Of a stretch of DNA of 64,000 nucleotides, positions 6,908-15,523 are shown in pieces (positions within the stretch are counted from its first letter, which is position 1; the number at the start of each line of letters is the position of its first letter). Position numbers and translations under genes: made by a program. Below the pieces are notes generated by a model. The model saw only the letters and a program-made list of their open reading frames with translations. It did not search any database and was not told the DNA's origin. The DNA is from an uncultured Clostridia bacterium (lineage in GTDB: Bacteria > Bacillota > Clostridia > Christensenellales > Pumilibacteraceae), in contig CANPVN010000002.1 in NCBI GenBank assembly GCA_947581755.1, forward strand, positions 44,313 through 108,312, given 5' to 3'.

Positions 6908-8779
6908 TTATTTTACGGATTTGATTTTAAGATTGACTATCAGAACATTTATATCGGCGGGATTTACTCCGCTTATTCTGCTTGCTTGCCCTATGGTCAA
7001 GGGCTTTATTTTATTCAATTTTTCCGCCGCCTCGTATCTCAATCCCTTTATGGAAAAATAGTCCATATCGGGCTCCAGACGCATAACGGCAAGCCGCGCG
7101 TTCTCTCTGCGGGTGCGTTCCTCTCTTATGAGATAGCCCTCGTATTTGACCTCGGTGAACAATCTATGCAAAACGCTTTGGGGAATAGCACCGAAAATAT
7201 CGCAATGCTTTGTAAAATTGTCCGTGTTTACCGCCGTCCTCTTTATGATTTCTTTTACGCTCATCGCGGCATTGACATTTTCTCCTATTTCATTGAGCCA
7301 TTCGAGTTGAGCGGGAGGAATAATACAGTCGAGTTTTTTTCTCGCTTCCTCTTCGGTTTTTACCGATCGTTTGAATTTTCGCCACCTTCGATCATCGACA
7401 AGCCCGATCTTACGCCCTATCGGCGTCAATCTGAGGTCGGCATTGTCTTGTCTTAACAACAAGCGAAACTCCGCTCTGCTTGTAAGCATTCTGTAAGGTT
7501 CGTCTGCGCCTTTTGTTACCAAATCATCTATCAAAACGCCTATATAACTGTTTTCACGCGACAATATCAAAGGGTCTTTACCTTCCAATGCCAGCGCGGC
7601 GTTGATACCTGCGACAAGCCCTTGCGCGGCAGCCTCTTCATAACCGCTCGTGCCCACAATTTGCCCCGCAAAATACAAGCCGTCTATCTTTTTATGCATG
7701 AGTGTGGGAAACAACTCTGTGGAATCTATACAATCATACTCTATCGCATAAGCGTCGCGCATAATCTGTACGTTTTCAAACCCTTTGATAGTTCTGTAAA
7801 GCGCATATTGCACCGATGCGGGAAGAGAAGTGGAAATCCCTTGCACATACATCTCTTTGGTGTCGAGTCCTTCGTGCTCCAAAAAGAATTGGTGGCGTTC
7901 TTTGTCCGCAAAGCGTACTATCTTATCCTCTATAGAGGGACAATATCTCGCGCCAACACCGCTTATAAGTCCCAATCTCCTTGCCGTCAAGTCGAGATTT
8001 TCTTCTATAACTTTGTGAGTCACGGGATTTGTATAGCCGAGATAGCAGTCCTGTCGCTTGCTGTCGACCTTGTTGCTCAGAGCGCTGAAAGAATATATAT
8101 TGTCCTCTCCGTACTGAATTTCCAATTCATTGAGATTAACGCTGTCCTTGTGTATTCTCGCGGGGGTGCCCGTTTTGAAGCGTCTTAAACGGATATTGTT
8201 CTTTTCGAGGCTGTCGGACAGCGAATTTGCCGAAGGAAACCCGTTAGGTCCCGTCTCGACGACGCTCTTTCCCGTTATGACATGAGATTTCAAATAAACT
8301 CCGCAAGCCAAAATTACTTTTGGCGCATAATAAGTCAACTGTCTTGTCCTTACTCCGCATATTTTGTCGGACTCTACGATAAGTTCCGTCGCTTCTCCTT
8401 GTCTGAGAAAAATATTGGGTTGATTTTCCAACAAGGATTTCATGTAAGTATGGTAGCGTTGCTTGTCCACTTGCGCGCGTAAAGACTGTACCGCGGGACC
8501 CTTGCCCGAGTTAAGCATTCTGAGTTGAGTAAGAGTCTTATCCGCCGCAATGCCCATACAGCCGCCGAGAGCGTCTATTTCTCGCACAAGATGCCCTTTT
8601 GCCGTACCGCCTATGCTTGGATTGCAAGCCAAAAATCCCACGTTGTCGAGACTTACCGAAAGCATGAGCGTACGATGACCCTTTCTTGCAAGAGCCATTC
8701 CCGCCTCGATACCTGCGTGTCCTACTCCGACGACTATGGCGTCATAATAAAAATCCGTTGTGTTAACTTTTTCGTCCAT
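6908..8779 (-). CDS. mnmG: tRNA uridine-5-carboxymethylaminomethyl synthesis enzyme MnmG
   Basis: With MnmE, this FAD/NADH enzyme installs the cmnm5 group at U34 of tRNAs that read split codon boxes. The N-terminal dinucleotide fold ([16 protein letters not shown]) has the usual GxGHAG pattern. Other family signatures follow: [48 protein letters not shown] and the C-terminal [22 protein letters not shown]. The ATG at 8779 gives 623 residues, the family length. An upstream TTG at 8821 is rejected because it lies inside the promoter. It is monocistronic, with promoter and terminator visible, and divergent from divIC. Confidence 0.97.
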   Translation of the reverse strand: MDEKVNTTDFYYDAIVVGVGHAGIEAGMALARKGHRTLMLSVSLDNVGFLACNPSIGGTAKGHLVREIDALGGCMGIAADKTLTQLRMLNSGKGPAVQSLRAQVDKQRYHTYMKSLLENQPNIFLRQGEATELIVESDKICGVRTRQLTYYAPKVILACGVYLKSHVITGKSVVETGPNGFPSANSLSDSLEKNNIRLRRFKTGTPARIHKDSVNLNELEIQYGEDNIYSFSALSNKVDSKRQDCYLGYTNPVTHKVIEENLDLTARRLGLISGVGARYCPSIEDKIVRFADKERHQFFLEHEGLDTKEMYVQGISTSLPASVQYALYRTIKGFENVQIMRDAYAIEYDCIDSTELFPTLMHKKIDGLYFAGQIVGTSGYEEAAAQGLVAGINAALALEGKDPLILSRENSYIGVLIDDLVTKGADEPYRMLTSRAEFRLLLRQDNADLRLTPIGRKIGLVDDRRWRKFKRSVKTEEEARKKLDCIIPPAQLEWLNEIGENVNAAMSVKEIIKRTAVNTDNFTKHCDIFGAIPQSVLHRLFTEVKYEGYLIREERTRRENARLAVMRLEPDMDYFSIKGLRYEAAEKLNKIKPLTIGQASRISGVNPADINVLIVNLKIKSVK

Positions 8780-8801
8780 AAAAAATATCCAATCAACGGT
8801 A

Positions 8802-8831
8802 ATTATATATAATTTTGCCAAACTTAGTCAA
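8802..8831 (-). promoter_or_regulatory. Sigma-A-type promoter for mnmG
   Basis: TTGACT (8826-8831), 18-base spacer, TATAAT (8802-8807). It is 22 bases from the divergent divIC promoter. Confidence 0.75.
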
Positions 8832-8852
8832 CTGTATTTTGCCTTATTTTGA

Positions 8853-8881
8853 TTGATTTTTCTTTTTACTTGTGATATAAT
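8853..8881 (+). promoter_or_regulatory. Sigma-A-type promoter for divIC-ppx
   Basis: TTGATT (8853-8858), 17-base spacer, TATAAT (8876-8881); AAGAAGGAGG at 8885-8894 precedes the ATG at 8900. Confidence 0.75.
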
Positions 8882-8899
8882 TTTAAGAAGGAGGTTATT

Positions 8900-9178
8900 A
8901 TGAGCGAAAAAGCCAAAATGATAAAAATAATTACCGTTTCTGCCGTTATTTTTCTTGTTTTACTTGTATGCTCTTTGATCATCAACCTCGTGCAATTATC
9001 AAGACTTAAGAGCAAAGAAGCGCAATTACAAGCGCAAATAGAAGAATTTAACCGACAAATAAACGATAATCAGGCAATAATAGATTATCTCGATTCCGAT
9101 GAGGCTATCGAAAGATATGCTCGGGAATATTTGAATATGCAAAATAAAAACGATAATACCTTTACAGGTGAAGAATAA
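8900..9178 (+). CDS. divIC: Septum formation initiator, DivIC/FtsL family
   Basis: A 92-residue bitopic membrane protein of the cell-division complex, where DivIC pairs with FtsL and DivIB. It has a short cytoplasmic N-terminus, one membrane helix (ITVSAVIFLVLLVCSLIINL), then an extracytoplasmic coiled coil (LSRLKSKEAQLQAQIEEFN). It ends with the family's C-terminal block (DEAIERYAREYLNM), which matches the DivIC YIEKIARE-type motif. It has its own promoter and a strong ribosome binding site and is followed by ppx. FtsL cannot be fully excluded from sequence alone, but the tail fits DivIC better. Confidence 0.88.
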   Translation: MSEKAKMIKIITVSAVIFLVLLVCSLIINLVQLSRLKSKEAQLQAQIEEFNRQINDNQAIIDYLDSDEAIERYAREYLNMQNKNDNTFTGEE

Positions 9179-9224
9179 CTGACAAAAGCGGTCTTTGGAC
9201 TGCTTTCTTTTTAGGCTGAATATT

Positions 9225-10088
9225 ATGAAAAGAGTAAATACTGCCATCATAGATATAGGAAGCAACTCGGTCAGGCTTATGTTCGCCGAAAACGAGGGGC
9301 TGAATAAAAAACATTTGTATTCCACCGTTCTTGCCGAAGGACTTCAGGTCTCGGGAAAACTCTCGGAACACGCTATCGAACGCACCGTCAATGCAATTGC
9401 CGAGTGCGTTGCTCTGTCTCACGCTCATAATTGTAATCGGGTTTTTGCTTTTGCGACAGAAGCAGTCCGAGCCGCCTCCAACGGCTCCGACTTTACGACA
9501 GCCGTCAAATCACGATGCGGAATCGACGTCGATGTAATTTCGGGTTCCGACGAAGCTATGCTCGGCTTTATGGGAGCGGCGGAAATTTTACCCAAACCTA
9601 TAACCGTCATAGACATCGGCGGAGCGAGTGTGGAACTTGTCAACGGAAATTCAAAAATCGATTATGCCGTCAGTTTGCCCTTGGGTGTAGTAAGATTGAA
9701 CGAGACTTTCGGAAAAGACGTCTCTGCCTTGAAAGAGTTTCTCGGTAAAGAAATAAAAAATTACGGCGTCGTCCCTCCCGCTCCCCTTGTCGGCATTGGC
9801 GGCACGGCGACCGCTTTATCCGCAATGAATATGGGCTTGGCAATATACGACGAAAATAAGGTTCATCAATCATCTTTGACATTGACGGAACTTGACTTAC
9901 TTACCGAACAAATATTCGCATCGCATGACTTACTCGGAGATTTCCCCACATTGTCGCCTAACCGAGCCAAAGTCATAGGTCAAGGCGCGGTTTTGTTGTC
10001 TATGCTTATGAAATATCTCGGTCAAGAAAAAATTACCATCTCCGAATACGATAATATCGAAGGATATATAGTGTATAAAAACATATAA
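9225..10088 (+). CDS. ppx: Ppx/GppA-family phosphatase
   Basis: Exopolyphosphatase or guanosine pentaphosphate phosphatase of the sugar-kinase/actin fold. Motifs are the phosphate-1 loop AIIDIGSNSVRLM, the FATEAVRAASNG segment, the phosphate-2 loop VIDIGGASVELV and the adenosine-type GIGGTATALSA. The 287 residues correspond to a short family member with only the two catalytic domains. ATG 9225 was chosen because it starts directly before the first strand, as in relatives; a TTG at 9195 would add ten residues. The ribosome binding site is weak. It lies 46 bases after divIC in the same direction. Substrate preference between polyphosphate and pppGpp cannot be decided here. Confidence 0.88.
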   Translation: MKRVNTAIIDIGSNSVRLMFAENEGLNKKHLYSTVLAEGLQVSGKLSEHAIERTVNAIAECVALSHAHNCNRVFAFATEAVRAASNGSDFTTAVKSRCGIDVDVISGSDEAMLGFMGAAEILPKPITVIDIGGASVELVNGNSKIDYAVSLPLGVVRLNETFGKDVSALKEFLGKEIKNYGVVPPAPLVGIGGTATALSAMNMGLAIYDENKVHQSSLTLTELDLLTEQIFASHDLLGDFPTLSPNRAKVIGQGAVLLSMLMKYLGQEKITISEYDNIEGYIVYKNI

Positions 10089-10145
10089 TCTGCTCACAAT
10101 ATTAGTGCGAGGGGAAACCCGGCAATTACAAAGGAGAGGATTATC

Positions 10146-10292
10146 ATGGCAACTTCTACAAGGAATTGCAGCAATTCGAAGTCTAACAGCACAAGCGCGG
10201 CAAAGACTTCGAGCAGCAAGGCAAAGACTTCGAGCAAAACCAATGCAAAAAGCAGATCTAATAAGACGTCCAATGCAAAGGACTGCAAATAA
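10146..10292 (+). CDS. Very small basic Lys/Ser/Thr/Asn-rich protein (48 aa)
   Basis: A 48-residue frame with a strong ribosome binding site (AAAGGAGAGG) five bases before the ATG, ending just before a near-perfect terminator. The product is almost entirely Lys, Ser, Thr, Asn and Ala, with two cysteines (residues 8 and 47). It is predicted to be disordered and strongly basic. There is no small-acid-soluble-spore-protein motif, signal peptide or membrane helix. Binding to nucleic acid or a spore or envelope role would be guesses. The ribosome binding site and terminator are the main evidence that it is a gene; the other frames at this place have neither. Confidence 0.6.
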   Translation: MATSTRNCSNSKSNSTSAAKTSSSKAKTSSKTNAKSRSNKTSNAKDCK

Positions 10293-10304
10293 TCGATCTT
10301 AATG

Positions 10305-10360
10305 CCGAAAACAAAGGGAAAACGATTTTCGTTTTCCCTTTGTTTTCGGTTTTCTTATTT
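10305..10360 (+). terminator. Strong intrinsic terminator after the 48-aa gene
   Basis: A perfect 20-bp stem (10305-10324 with 10330-10349), 5-base loop, followed by TTTTCTTATTT. It lies between convergent genes and may act in both directions, but only the plus strand has a good T-run. Confidence 0.93.
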
Positions 10361-10371
10361 GATATTATATT

Positions 10372-10614
10372 TTATTTTAACCAAAGCCAAATCAAAAGCG
10401 CGACAAGACAAAAAGAACCCAAAGTTATCAGAAATTTAGGCAACATTGCAAGATACGCGGCACGCACCATGGCCTGGCGTTCTTTTTTGCTAACTTTAAC
10501 CTTTTTTATACCCTTATTATGCTCGCGAATCTCCTCTTTTTCATAAAAAGGCATTCCGTCGAGATTCATTTCGGTTATGGTTCTTCCGTCATCATCGTCA
10601 TATTCTTTCTTCAT
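10372..10614 (-). CDS. Small membrane-anchored protein, unknown function
   Basis: An 80-residue protein with an acidic N-terminus (KKEYDDDDGRT), a charged middle (EKEEIREHNKGIKKVKVSKKE) and one C-terminal membrane helix (FLITLGSFCLVALLIWLWLK) that ends at the last residue, so most of it should be cytoplasmic. It has no recognised domain. It is convergent with the 48-aa gene and lies upstream of the opp terminator region, so it belongs to neither operon. Confidence 0.7.
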   Translation of the reverse strand: MKKEYDDDDGRTITEMNLDGMPFYEKEEIREHNKGIKKVKVSKKERQAMVRAAYLAMLPKFLITLGSFCLVALLIWLWLK

Positions 10615-10636
10615 AATTCTATTATATCCATTTTAT

Positions 10637-10671
10637 TTGTAAAATAAAGGGCAGTCGCTTGTAACTGCCCT
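10637..10671 (-). terminator. Intrinsic terminator of the opp operon
   Basis: Minus-strand AGGGCAGT pairs with ACTGCCCT around an 8-base loop, followed by TTATTTTAC; it lies directly after the oppF stop. Confidence 0.85.
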
Positions 10672-10677
10672 CTTGAA

Positions 10678-11790
10678 TTAATCTTGCGGATAAAGGTGAC
10701 ATGCCACACGATGTCCGGGCTCATATTCACGATATACGGGAGGGAACTCCTTACATATATCCATACATTTGGAACATCTGGTGTGGAACTTGCAACCTCG
10801 GGGCGGATTTGCAGGTGAAGGAATATCGCCCTTAAGGATTATACGATTCATCTTTACATTGGGATCGGGCACGGGAACCGCCGAGAACAAAGCCTGTGTA
10901 TAAGGGTGCATGGGGTTAGAGAATATCTTCTTTCTGTCTCCGCTCTCTACCATGCTTCCGAGATACATAACGCCCAACTCGTCGGATATATGCTCGACGA
11001 CAGACAAATCGTGAGATATAAACATATAGGTAAGATTACGTTCACGCTGTAAATCCTCGAGCAAGTTTATGATCTGCGCCTGAATAGACACGTCCAACGC
11101 GCTGACAGGCTCGTCGCAGACAACAAACTTGGGCTGTAATGCCAACGCTCTTGCGATACAAATACGCTGTCTTTGTCCGCCGCTGAACTCATGAGGATAT
11201 CGATCGAAGTAATGAGGCTGAAGTCCGCATTCCTTCATGACTCCGATAACATAATCTCTGTAATCTTTCTTGGAAACCAAACCGTGCGCTCTGACTGCCT
11301 CGCCTATGATTTCGCCGACAGGCATACGAGGTGAAAGGCTTGAATAAGGGTCCTGAAATATTATCTGCATTTCGGGACGGATCGCCCTCAGTTCTTTGTG
11401 AGAAAGAGAGCCGACATCTTTACCGTCGAATTTTACTTCTCCGCCCGTAACGCTGTGCAGGCGCAAAATAGTACGTCCCATTGTGGTCTTTCCGCAACCT
11501 GACTCTCCGACTATACCCATCGTATGACCGCGCTCTATTGCAAGAGATACGTCATCGACGGCACGAAGAAATCTTGTGGGTTTTCCGAAGAAGTTCTTTG
11601 CGACGGGGAAATACTTTTTCAAATGCTTGACAATAAGAATCTTGTTTTCCTCGTTCTCTTCTGTCGCCCAACGAGCATTCTTCTCTTCCCATTCTTTCCT
11701 TACTCTTTCATCTTCCGCCACCTGCTGCTTGTAAGCATCGCTTGCGGCTTTTTTATCCTTAAAATATTGAACAGGATTCTTTACTTTCAT
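10678..11790 (-). CDS. oppF: Oligopeptide ABC transporter ATP-binding protein OppF
   Basis: One of the two ATPases that power peptide import. It has an extra basic, coiled N-terminus of about 50 residues, then Walker A GESGCGKTT, the Q-loop IFQDPYSSLSPRM, the signature SGGQRQRICIARAL, Walker B FVVCDEP with VSALDVS, and the switch histidine in FISHDL. The C-terminus has the oligopeptide/dipeptide ABC extension with a cysteine cluster (GCKFHTRCSKCMDIC) of the kind often proposed to hold an Fe-S cluster. It is 370 residues long, slightly longer than usual. The start overlaps the oppD stop by 4 bases (ATGA). Last gene of the operon. Confidence 0.95.
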   Translation of the reverse strand: MKVKNPVQYFKDKKAASDAYKQQVAEDERVRKEWEEKNARWATEENEENKILIVKHLKKYFPVAKNFFGKPTRFLRAVDDVSLAIERGHTMGIVGESGCGKTTMGRTILRLHSVTGGEVKFDGKDVGSLSHKELRAIRPEMQIIFQDPYSSLSPRMPVGEIIGEAVRAHGLVSKKDYRDYVIGVMKECGLQPHYFDRYPHEFSGGQRQRICIARALALQPKFVVCDEPVSALDVSIQAQIINLLEDLQRERNLTYMFISHDLSVVEHISDELGVMYLGSMVESGDRKKIFSNPMHPYTQALFSAVPVPDPNVKMNRIILKGDIPSPANPPRGCKFHTRCSKCMDICKEFPPVYREYEPGHRVACHLYPQD

Positions 11791-13253
11791 TTATTTTCCT
11801 CCTTCGCCATATCGCTGTAGAGGTGACATGCTACTTTGTGCGTAGGACTTACCTGAATCATGTCGGGATAAGGTCCTTTGCACTTTTCTATACAACGATT
11901 GCATCTGTCTTTAAAGTAGCAATAATTCGGCATGTTTATAGGGTTAGGGACATTACCGGGAATGCTGTACAATCTATCGACGGGTCTGTTTACAACAGGT
12001 TTGCTCTTCTGCAAGCCTACGGTGTAAGGGTGCATGGGATTATTGAATATCTCATCTACGGTACCCGTTTCGATAATACGTCCCGCATACATGACAACCA
12101 CAAAGTCCGCCATCTCGGCAATAACTCCGAGGTCGTGAGTAATAAGCATGATACTGCCGTTTATCTTGTTCTTTATATCCCTTAACAACTCGAGAATCTG
12201 CGCCTGAATCGTAACGTCGAGCGCGGTAGTCGGCTCGTCGGCAATGATAAGTTTGGGACGACAAGCAAGCGCCATCGCTATCATAACTCTCTGTCTCATA
12301 CCACCCGACAACTCGTGAGGATAACGTTTGTAAACATTCTCGGGAATGATGCCGACCAATTTCAACATTTCGTAAGTACGATTTTTTGCGGTTTCCTTTG
12401 TCGCGCCGGGGACGTGCAATAATACGACCTCGTCAAGTTGATAACCGATGGTAAATATCGGGTTAAGGCTTGTCATAGGCTCCTGGAAGATCATCGTTAT
12501 TTCTCTTCCTCTTATTTTACGCATGTGTTCCGTCGGCATTTTTGCGACATCGTAAACTTTTTCTTCGGTCTCGAATTGAGGTATGCCGTTCTGATCACGA
12601 AGCTGTTTGGGTTGCATTTCGGGGTTGCCCTCGGAATCTTTCACAACTCGACCCTTCTTGTCCAGCTTAGGCTCCATAACGCATATCTTTTCGCCGTTTT
12701 CGTCAAGTTTATAAGAGCCGTCCTCGTTCATCTCGTACTCATAGATGGGAATACGCTCTTTATGCTCGTCAAGCACATAGTCGGTGCTTTTGAATCTTAT
12801 ACTCGATCCGTCTATAACTTGTCCTTGAGGCGCCTGAACCAACTGCATCAAGGAAAGCGAAGTAACGCTCTTTCCGCAACCTGATTCTCCGACGACGCCG
12901 ACGGTACTGCCCTGAGGTATACTGAAAGTAACACCGTTAACAGCCTTTACGACGCCTGTATCGGTAAAGAAATAGGTGTGCAAATTATCAAATTCGACGA
13001 TATTCTTATCGTCTTTCATTTCGGTTATATATTCATCGGGAGAGACGTTCTTTCTTTTTTTCTTCTTTTCATAGTAACGACTCTGTTGAAAACTTTCCTT
13101 GGCTATACGACGAGCCTCTTTACCTGTCAAAAAGTGACTGGTATCTTTTTTGGAACCCGAGATCTTACCTTTTACGGAATTTACGGCTTTCTTCAAAAAG
13201 TTGGGTTTGTTTTCGTCTTTCGCTTCGGTAGTCTTATTTTCTTGTTCGCTCAT
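11787..13253 (-). CDS. oppD: Oligopeptide ABC transporter ATP-binding protein OppD with a large insertion
   Basis: Partner ATPase of OppF. Walker A GESGCGKS is at residues 122-129, the Q-loop glutamine (MIFQEPMTSLNP) at about 257, the signature LSGGMRQRVMIAMAL and Walker B LIIADEPTTALDVT follow, and a C-terminal cysteine cluster (CYFKDRCNRCIEKC) ends it. Two features are unusual: a basic N-terminal extension of about 85 residues, and an insertion of about 80 residues (about 157-236) between Walker A and the Q-loop. The insertion is charged and contains repeated D-x-x-G units (NEDGSYK, DENGEKI, DKKGRV, DSEGNP, DQNGIP). ATG 13253 was chosen because TTGGAGGATAAC places GGAGG just upstream; the TTG four codons earlier overlaps that site. 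The product has 488 residues, against about 330-350 in most relatives. Confidence 0.93.
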   Translation of the reverse strand: MSEQENKTTEAKDENKPNFLKKAVNSVKGKISGSKKDTSHFLTGKEARRIAKESFQQSRYYEKKKKRKNVSPDEYITEMKDDKNIVEFDNLHTYFFTDTGVVKAVNGVTFSIPQGSTVGVVGESGCGKSVTSLSLMQLVQAPQGQVIDGSSIRFKSTDYVLDEHKERIPIYEYEMNEDGSYKLDENGEKICVMEPKLDKKGRVVKDSEGNPEMQPKQLRDQNGIPQFETEEKVYDVAKMPTEHMRKIRGREITMIFQEPMTSLNPIFTIGYQLDEVVLLHVPGATKETAKNRTYEMLKLVGIIPENVYKRYPHELSGGMRQRVMIAMALACRPKLIIADEPTTALDVTIQAQILELLRDIKNKINGSIMLITHDLGVIAEMADFVVVMYAGRIIETGTVDEIFNNPMHPYTVGLQKSKPVVNRPVDRLYSIPGNVPNPINMPNYCYFKDRCNRCIEKCKGPYPDMIQVSPTHKVACHLYSDMAKEENK

Positions 13254-13274
13254 GTTATCCTCCAAAAAGATCCC

Positions 13275-13302
13275 GCTCCCACTCCGTTACTCAAGTGGGA
13301 GC
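13275..13302 (-). other. Intercistronic hairpin between oppC and oppD
   Basis: GCTCCCACT (13275-13283) pairs perfectly with AGTGGGAGC (13294-13302) across a 10-base loop. It has no immediate T-run, so an RNA stability or processing element is more likely than a full terminator. Confidence 0.6.
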
Positions 13303-13309
13303 AGACTGT

Positions 13310-14443
13310 TTATCGTTTCATTTTAGGGTCAAATGCGTCACGCAGACCATCGCCGACAAAGTTGAATCCCAACGTTGCTATAATTATACAAACACCGGGC
13401 AAGAACCACAAGTTGAAATAGTAGTTCATAACGGTCGTATCCTTTGCCTGACTTATCATACTACCCCAGGCTGCGTTGGGCGGCTGAATACCCAAGCCCA
13501 AGTAACTGAGAGTCGATTCGGTAAGAATTATACCACCTAAGCCCAAAGTCATACTGACTATCAATTGCGGTAGCACATTCGGCAATAGGTGTTTGAATAT
13601 CTTTCTTGCCGTAGATAGACCCGTCGCCTCCGCCGCAATCATGTATTCTTGCTCTCGTAGCATCAGTATCTGTCCACGGACAAGTCGCGCAACACTTGCC
13701 CAACCCATCAAACATAGTATTAACATCAGCGCGAATATTCGCATACTGTCCGGAATGATTTCTTTAAGTATCCAACCGTCTATCGCCGTACCTGCAATAA
13801 GCATTATAGGCATCGAAGGCAAACAGTACAGAATATCTACTATACGCATTATCAATTGATCGACCCATTTGCCGAAATATCCGGCGAGGCCGCCCAAAAT
13901 TACACCCAATATAGTCTCGACTATAACGACAGTAAAACTCAATAACAATGAAATTCGTCCGCCATACATAACGCGGGTAAACACGTCCATCGAGAGTTGG
14001 TCGGTACCGAGCCAATGCTGAAGCGAAGGCTTCGCGTACATGTTCAAGGATTTTTGCTGTATGCTGACAACATAATATTCCCAAGTTTCGGAGTCGCCTG
14101 TCGATTCGTCCGTTATCGTGAGATCTTTCTTCGTCTGCATGTATATAGGAGCGCCGGGAGAGAAATCCTTTTCCGTTTCGCCCCAAGGCGAGAACCAAGG
14201 TCCCACAAAGCAGAACAAGAACAATCCGATGAGCATACAAAGACCGATTATAGACAACTTAGAACGGAAAAATCTTTTAAGGACAAGTCTTCCCGGAGAA
14301 AGAACTTTGTTTCTGTCGCTTAAAGCAACTTCTTCTGTTTCTTCGTTATTGTCGCCGTCGTTCTGTAATGCCGCAGTGTTTTCGTCTTCAAGAACGGTCT
14401 CGGACTCGGATGCAGATAAATTTTCGTTATTTTCCAATTCCAT
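13310..14443 (-). CDS. oppC: Oligopeptide ABC transporter permease OppC
   Basis: Inner-membrane permease of the peptide importer, BPD transporter type 1 family. A long acidic N-terminus (about 45 residues rich in Glu, Asn and Asp) precedes the first helix (LSIIGLCMLIGLFLFCFVGP). An extracytoplasmic loop with the family motif HWLGTDQLSMDVFTRVMYGG follows. The loop is about 50 residues longer than usual (around TITDESTGDSETWEYYVV). Five further helices surround the EAA ATPase contact loop EYMIAAEATGLSTARKIFKH; the C-terminus has NFVGDGLRDAFDPK. It sits between oppB and oppD. Confidence 0.94.
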   Translation of the reverse strand: MELENNENLSASESETVLEDENTAALQNDGDNNEETEEVALSDRNKVLSPGRLVLKRFFRSKLSIIGLCMLIGLFLFCFVGPWFSPWGETEKDFSPGAPIYMQTKKDLTITDESTGDSETWEYYVVSIQQKSLNMYAKPSLQHWLGTDQLSMDVFTRVMYGGRISLLLSFTVVIVETILGVILGGLAGYFGKWVDQLIMRIVDILYCLPSMPIMLIAGTAIDGWILKEIIPDSMRIFALMLILCLMGWASVARLVRGQILMLREQEYMIAAEATGLSTARKIFKHLLPNVLPQLIVSMTLGLGGIILTESTLSYLGLGIQPPNAAWGSMISQAKDTTVMNYYFNLWFLPGVCIIIATLGFNFVGDGLRDAFDPKMKR

Positions 14444-14454
14444 CTTATCCCCTC

Positions 14455-15456
14455 CTATTTAACAAGTTTGACTCGAGGGTCAACTATCGAATACATGATA
14501 TCGGAAAGGAAAGTTCCGATAACCGTAAGCAATGCAACGAACATATTGTATCCCATTATGAAAGGCACGTCGCCTTGCGTAGTAGCCTTATACGCGGCAA
14601 GACCGATACCTTCGATAGAGAATACTTCCTCGGTTATCATTGCGCCCGAGAACAATCCGGGCAAAATACCTGCAAACATAGTTGCCAAAGGAACCAAGGT
14701 ATTTCTGAAAGCGTGCTTATAAATGACAGATCGCTCGCTGAGACCCTTTGCTCTTGCCGTTCTTATGTAATCGGCATTCAAAACTTCCAAAGTATTCGTT
14801 CTTGTATGTCGCATAAGTCCGCCCAAGCTCAATATCAACAAGACCAACACAGGCAATATGAAGTGCTTTATCGTATCAAAAAATCTTTCCGCGGCAGTAG
14901 AGTTCGATGCGGTAAGTCCCGGATCTTTCATACCGCCGATAGGAAGCCAACCAAGGTCAACGGCAAAGATCTTTATTGCAAGGTTTGCCATGAAGAAGGT
15001 GGGAAGCGAAATACCTATCATGACTATTATGGTAACCGTATAGTCCAGCACACCATACTGATTTACAGCCGCTTTGATACCCAAAGGAATGGAAATCGCA
15101 AATTGGAATATTGTGGATACAAGAGAGAATCCGAACGAATACCACATTCTTTCGCCTATGACGGTGGAAACTTTATCGCCGTAAATGAAAGATTGTCCCA
15201 TATCGCCCGAAATAAATTTTGTAAACCATTTCCAATATCCTTTGAGAATACCGACAAAACTGTTATCAAGCAAGCCATATAACTCTTTCATTCTGTCCAA
15301 GTCCGCTTGTTGCATGGTACCTTGAGCAAGCTGCGCCGAGTATTTCATATCCACATAGTCGGAAGGCATCAATCTTACCAAACCATACAAGATAACAGAT
15401 ACACCGAACAGAATCAAAAGGGTCAATAATATTCTTTTAACAACATAGTTAAACAT
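14455..15456 (-). CDS. oppB: Oligopeptide ABC transporter permease OppB
   Basis: First permease of the importer, 333 residues. The N-terminal helix (RILLTLLILFGVSVILYGLV), the periplasmic-side YGLLDNSFVGILKGYWKW region, GDMGQSFIYG, and the EAA loop ADYIRTARAKGLSERSVIYK are all standard. The sequence ends DIMYSIVDPRVKLVK, as in OppB/DppB relatives. AAGAGG precedes the ATG. It follows the binding-protein gene after a strong intercistronic hairpin and runs directly into oppC (11 bases apart). Confidence 0.95.
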   Translation of the reverse strand: MFNYVVKRILLTLLILFGVSVILYGLVRLMPSDYVDMKYSAQLAQGTMQQADLDRMKELYGLLDNSFVGILKGYWKWFTKFISGDMGQSFIYGDKVSTVIGERMWYSFGFSLVSTIFQFAISIPLGIKAAVNQYGVLDYTVTIIVMIGISLPTFFMANLAIKIFAVDLGWLPIGGMKDPGLTASNSTAAERFFDTIKHFILPVLVLLILSLGGLMRHTRTNTLEVLNADYIRTARAKGLSERSVIYKHAFRNTLVPLATMFAGILPGLFSGAMITEEVFSIEGIGLAAYKATTQGDVPFIMGYNMFVALLTVIGTFLSDIMYSIVDPRVKLVK

Positions 15457-15473
15457 ATTTTTTCCTCTTTTAG

Positions 15474-15510
15474 GATCACGGGAAAGACGAGAAACATCTT
15501 TCCCGTGATC
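15474..15510 (-). other. Strong intercistronic hairpin between binding-protein gene and oppB
   Basis: A perfect 14-bp stem (GATCACGGGAAAGA / TCTTTCCCGTGATC) with a 9-base loop. No T-run follows. Its position after the binding-protein gene fits a 3-prime stabiliser that raises binding-protein mRNA over permease mRNA. Confidence 0.7.
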
Positions 15511-15523
15511 TCAGATTGTTTAA

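Noticed and set aside
8780..8821. Longer mnmG start at TTG 8821
   Set aside because: The added codons overlap the -10 box and spacer of the mnmG promoter and have no family similarity.
10094..10288. 64-residue hydrophobic frame on the minus strand
   Set aside because: It is the complement of the 48-residue gene, which has the ribosome binding site and terminator on the plus strand; the Leu/Ala/Val content is a mirror of the Lys/Ser/Thr codons.
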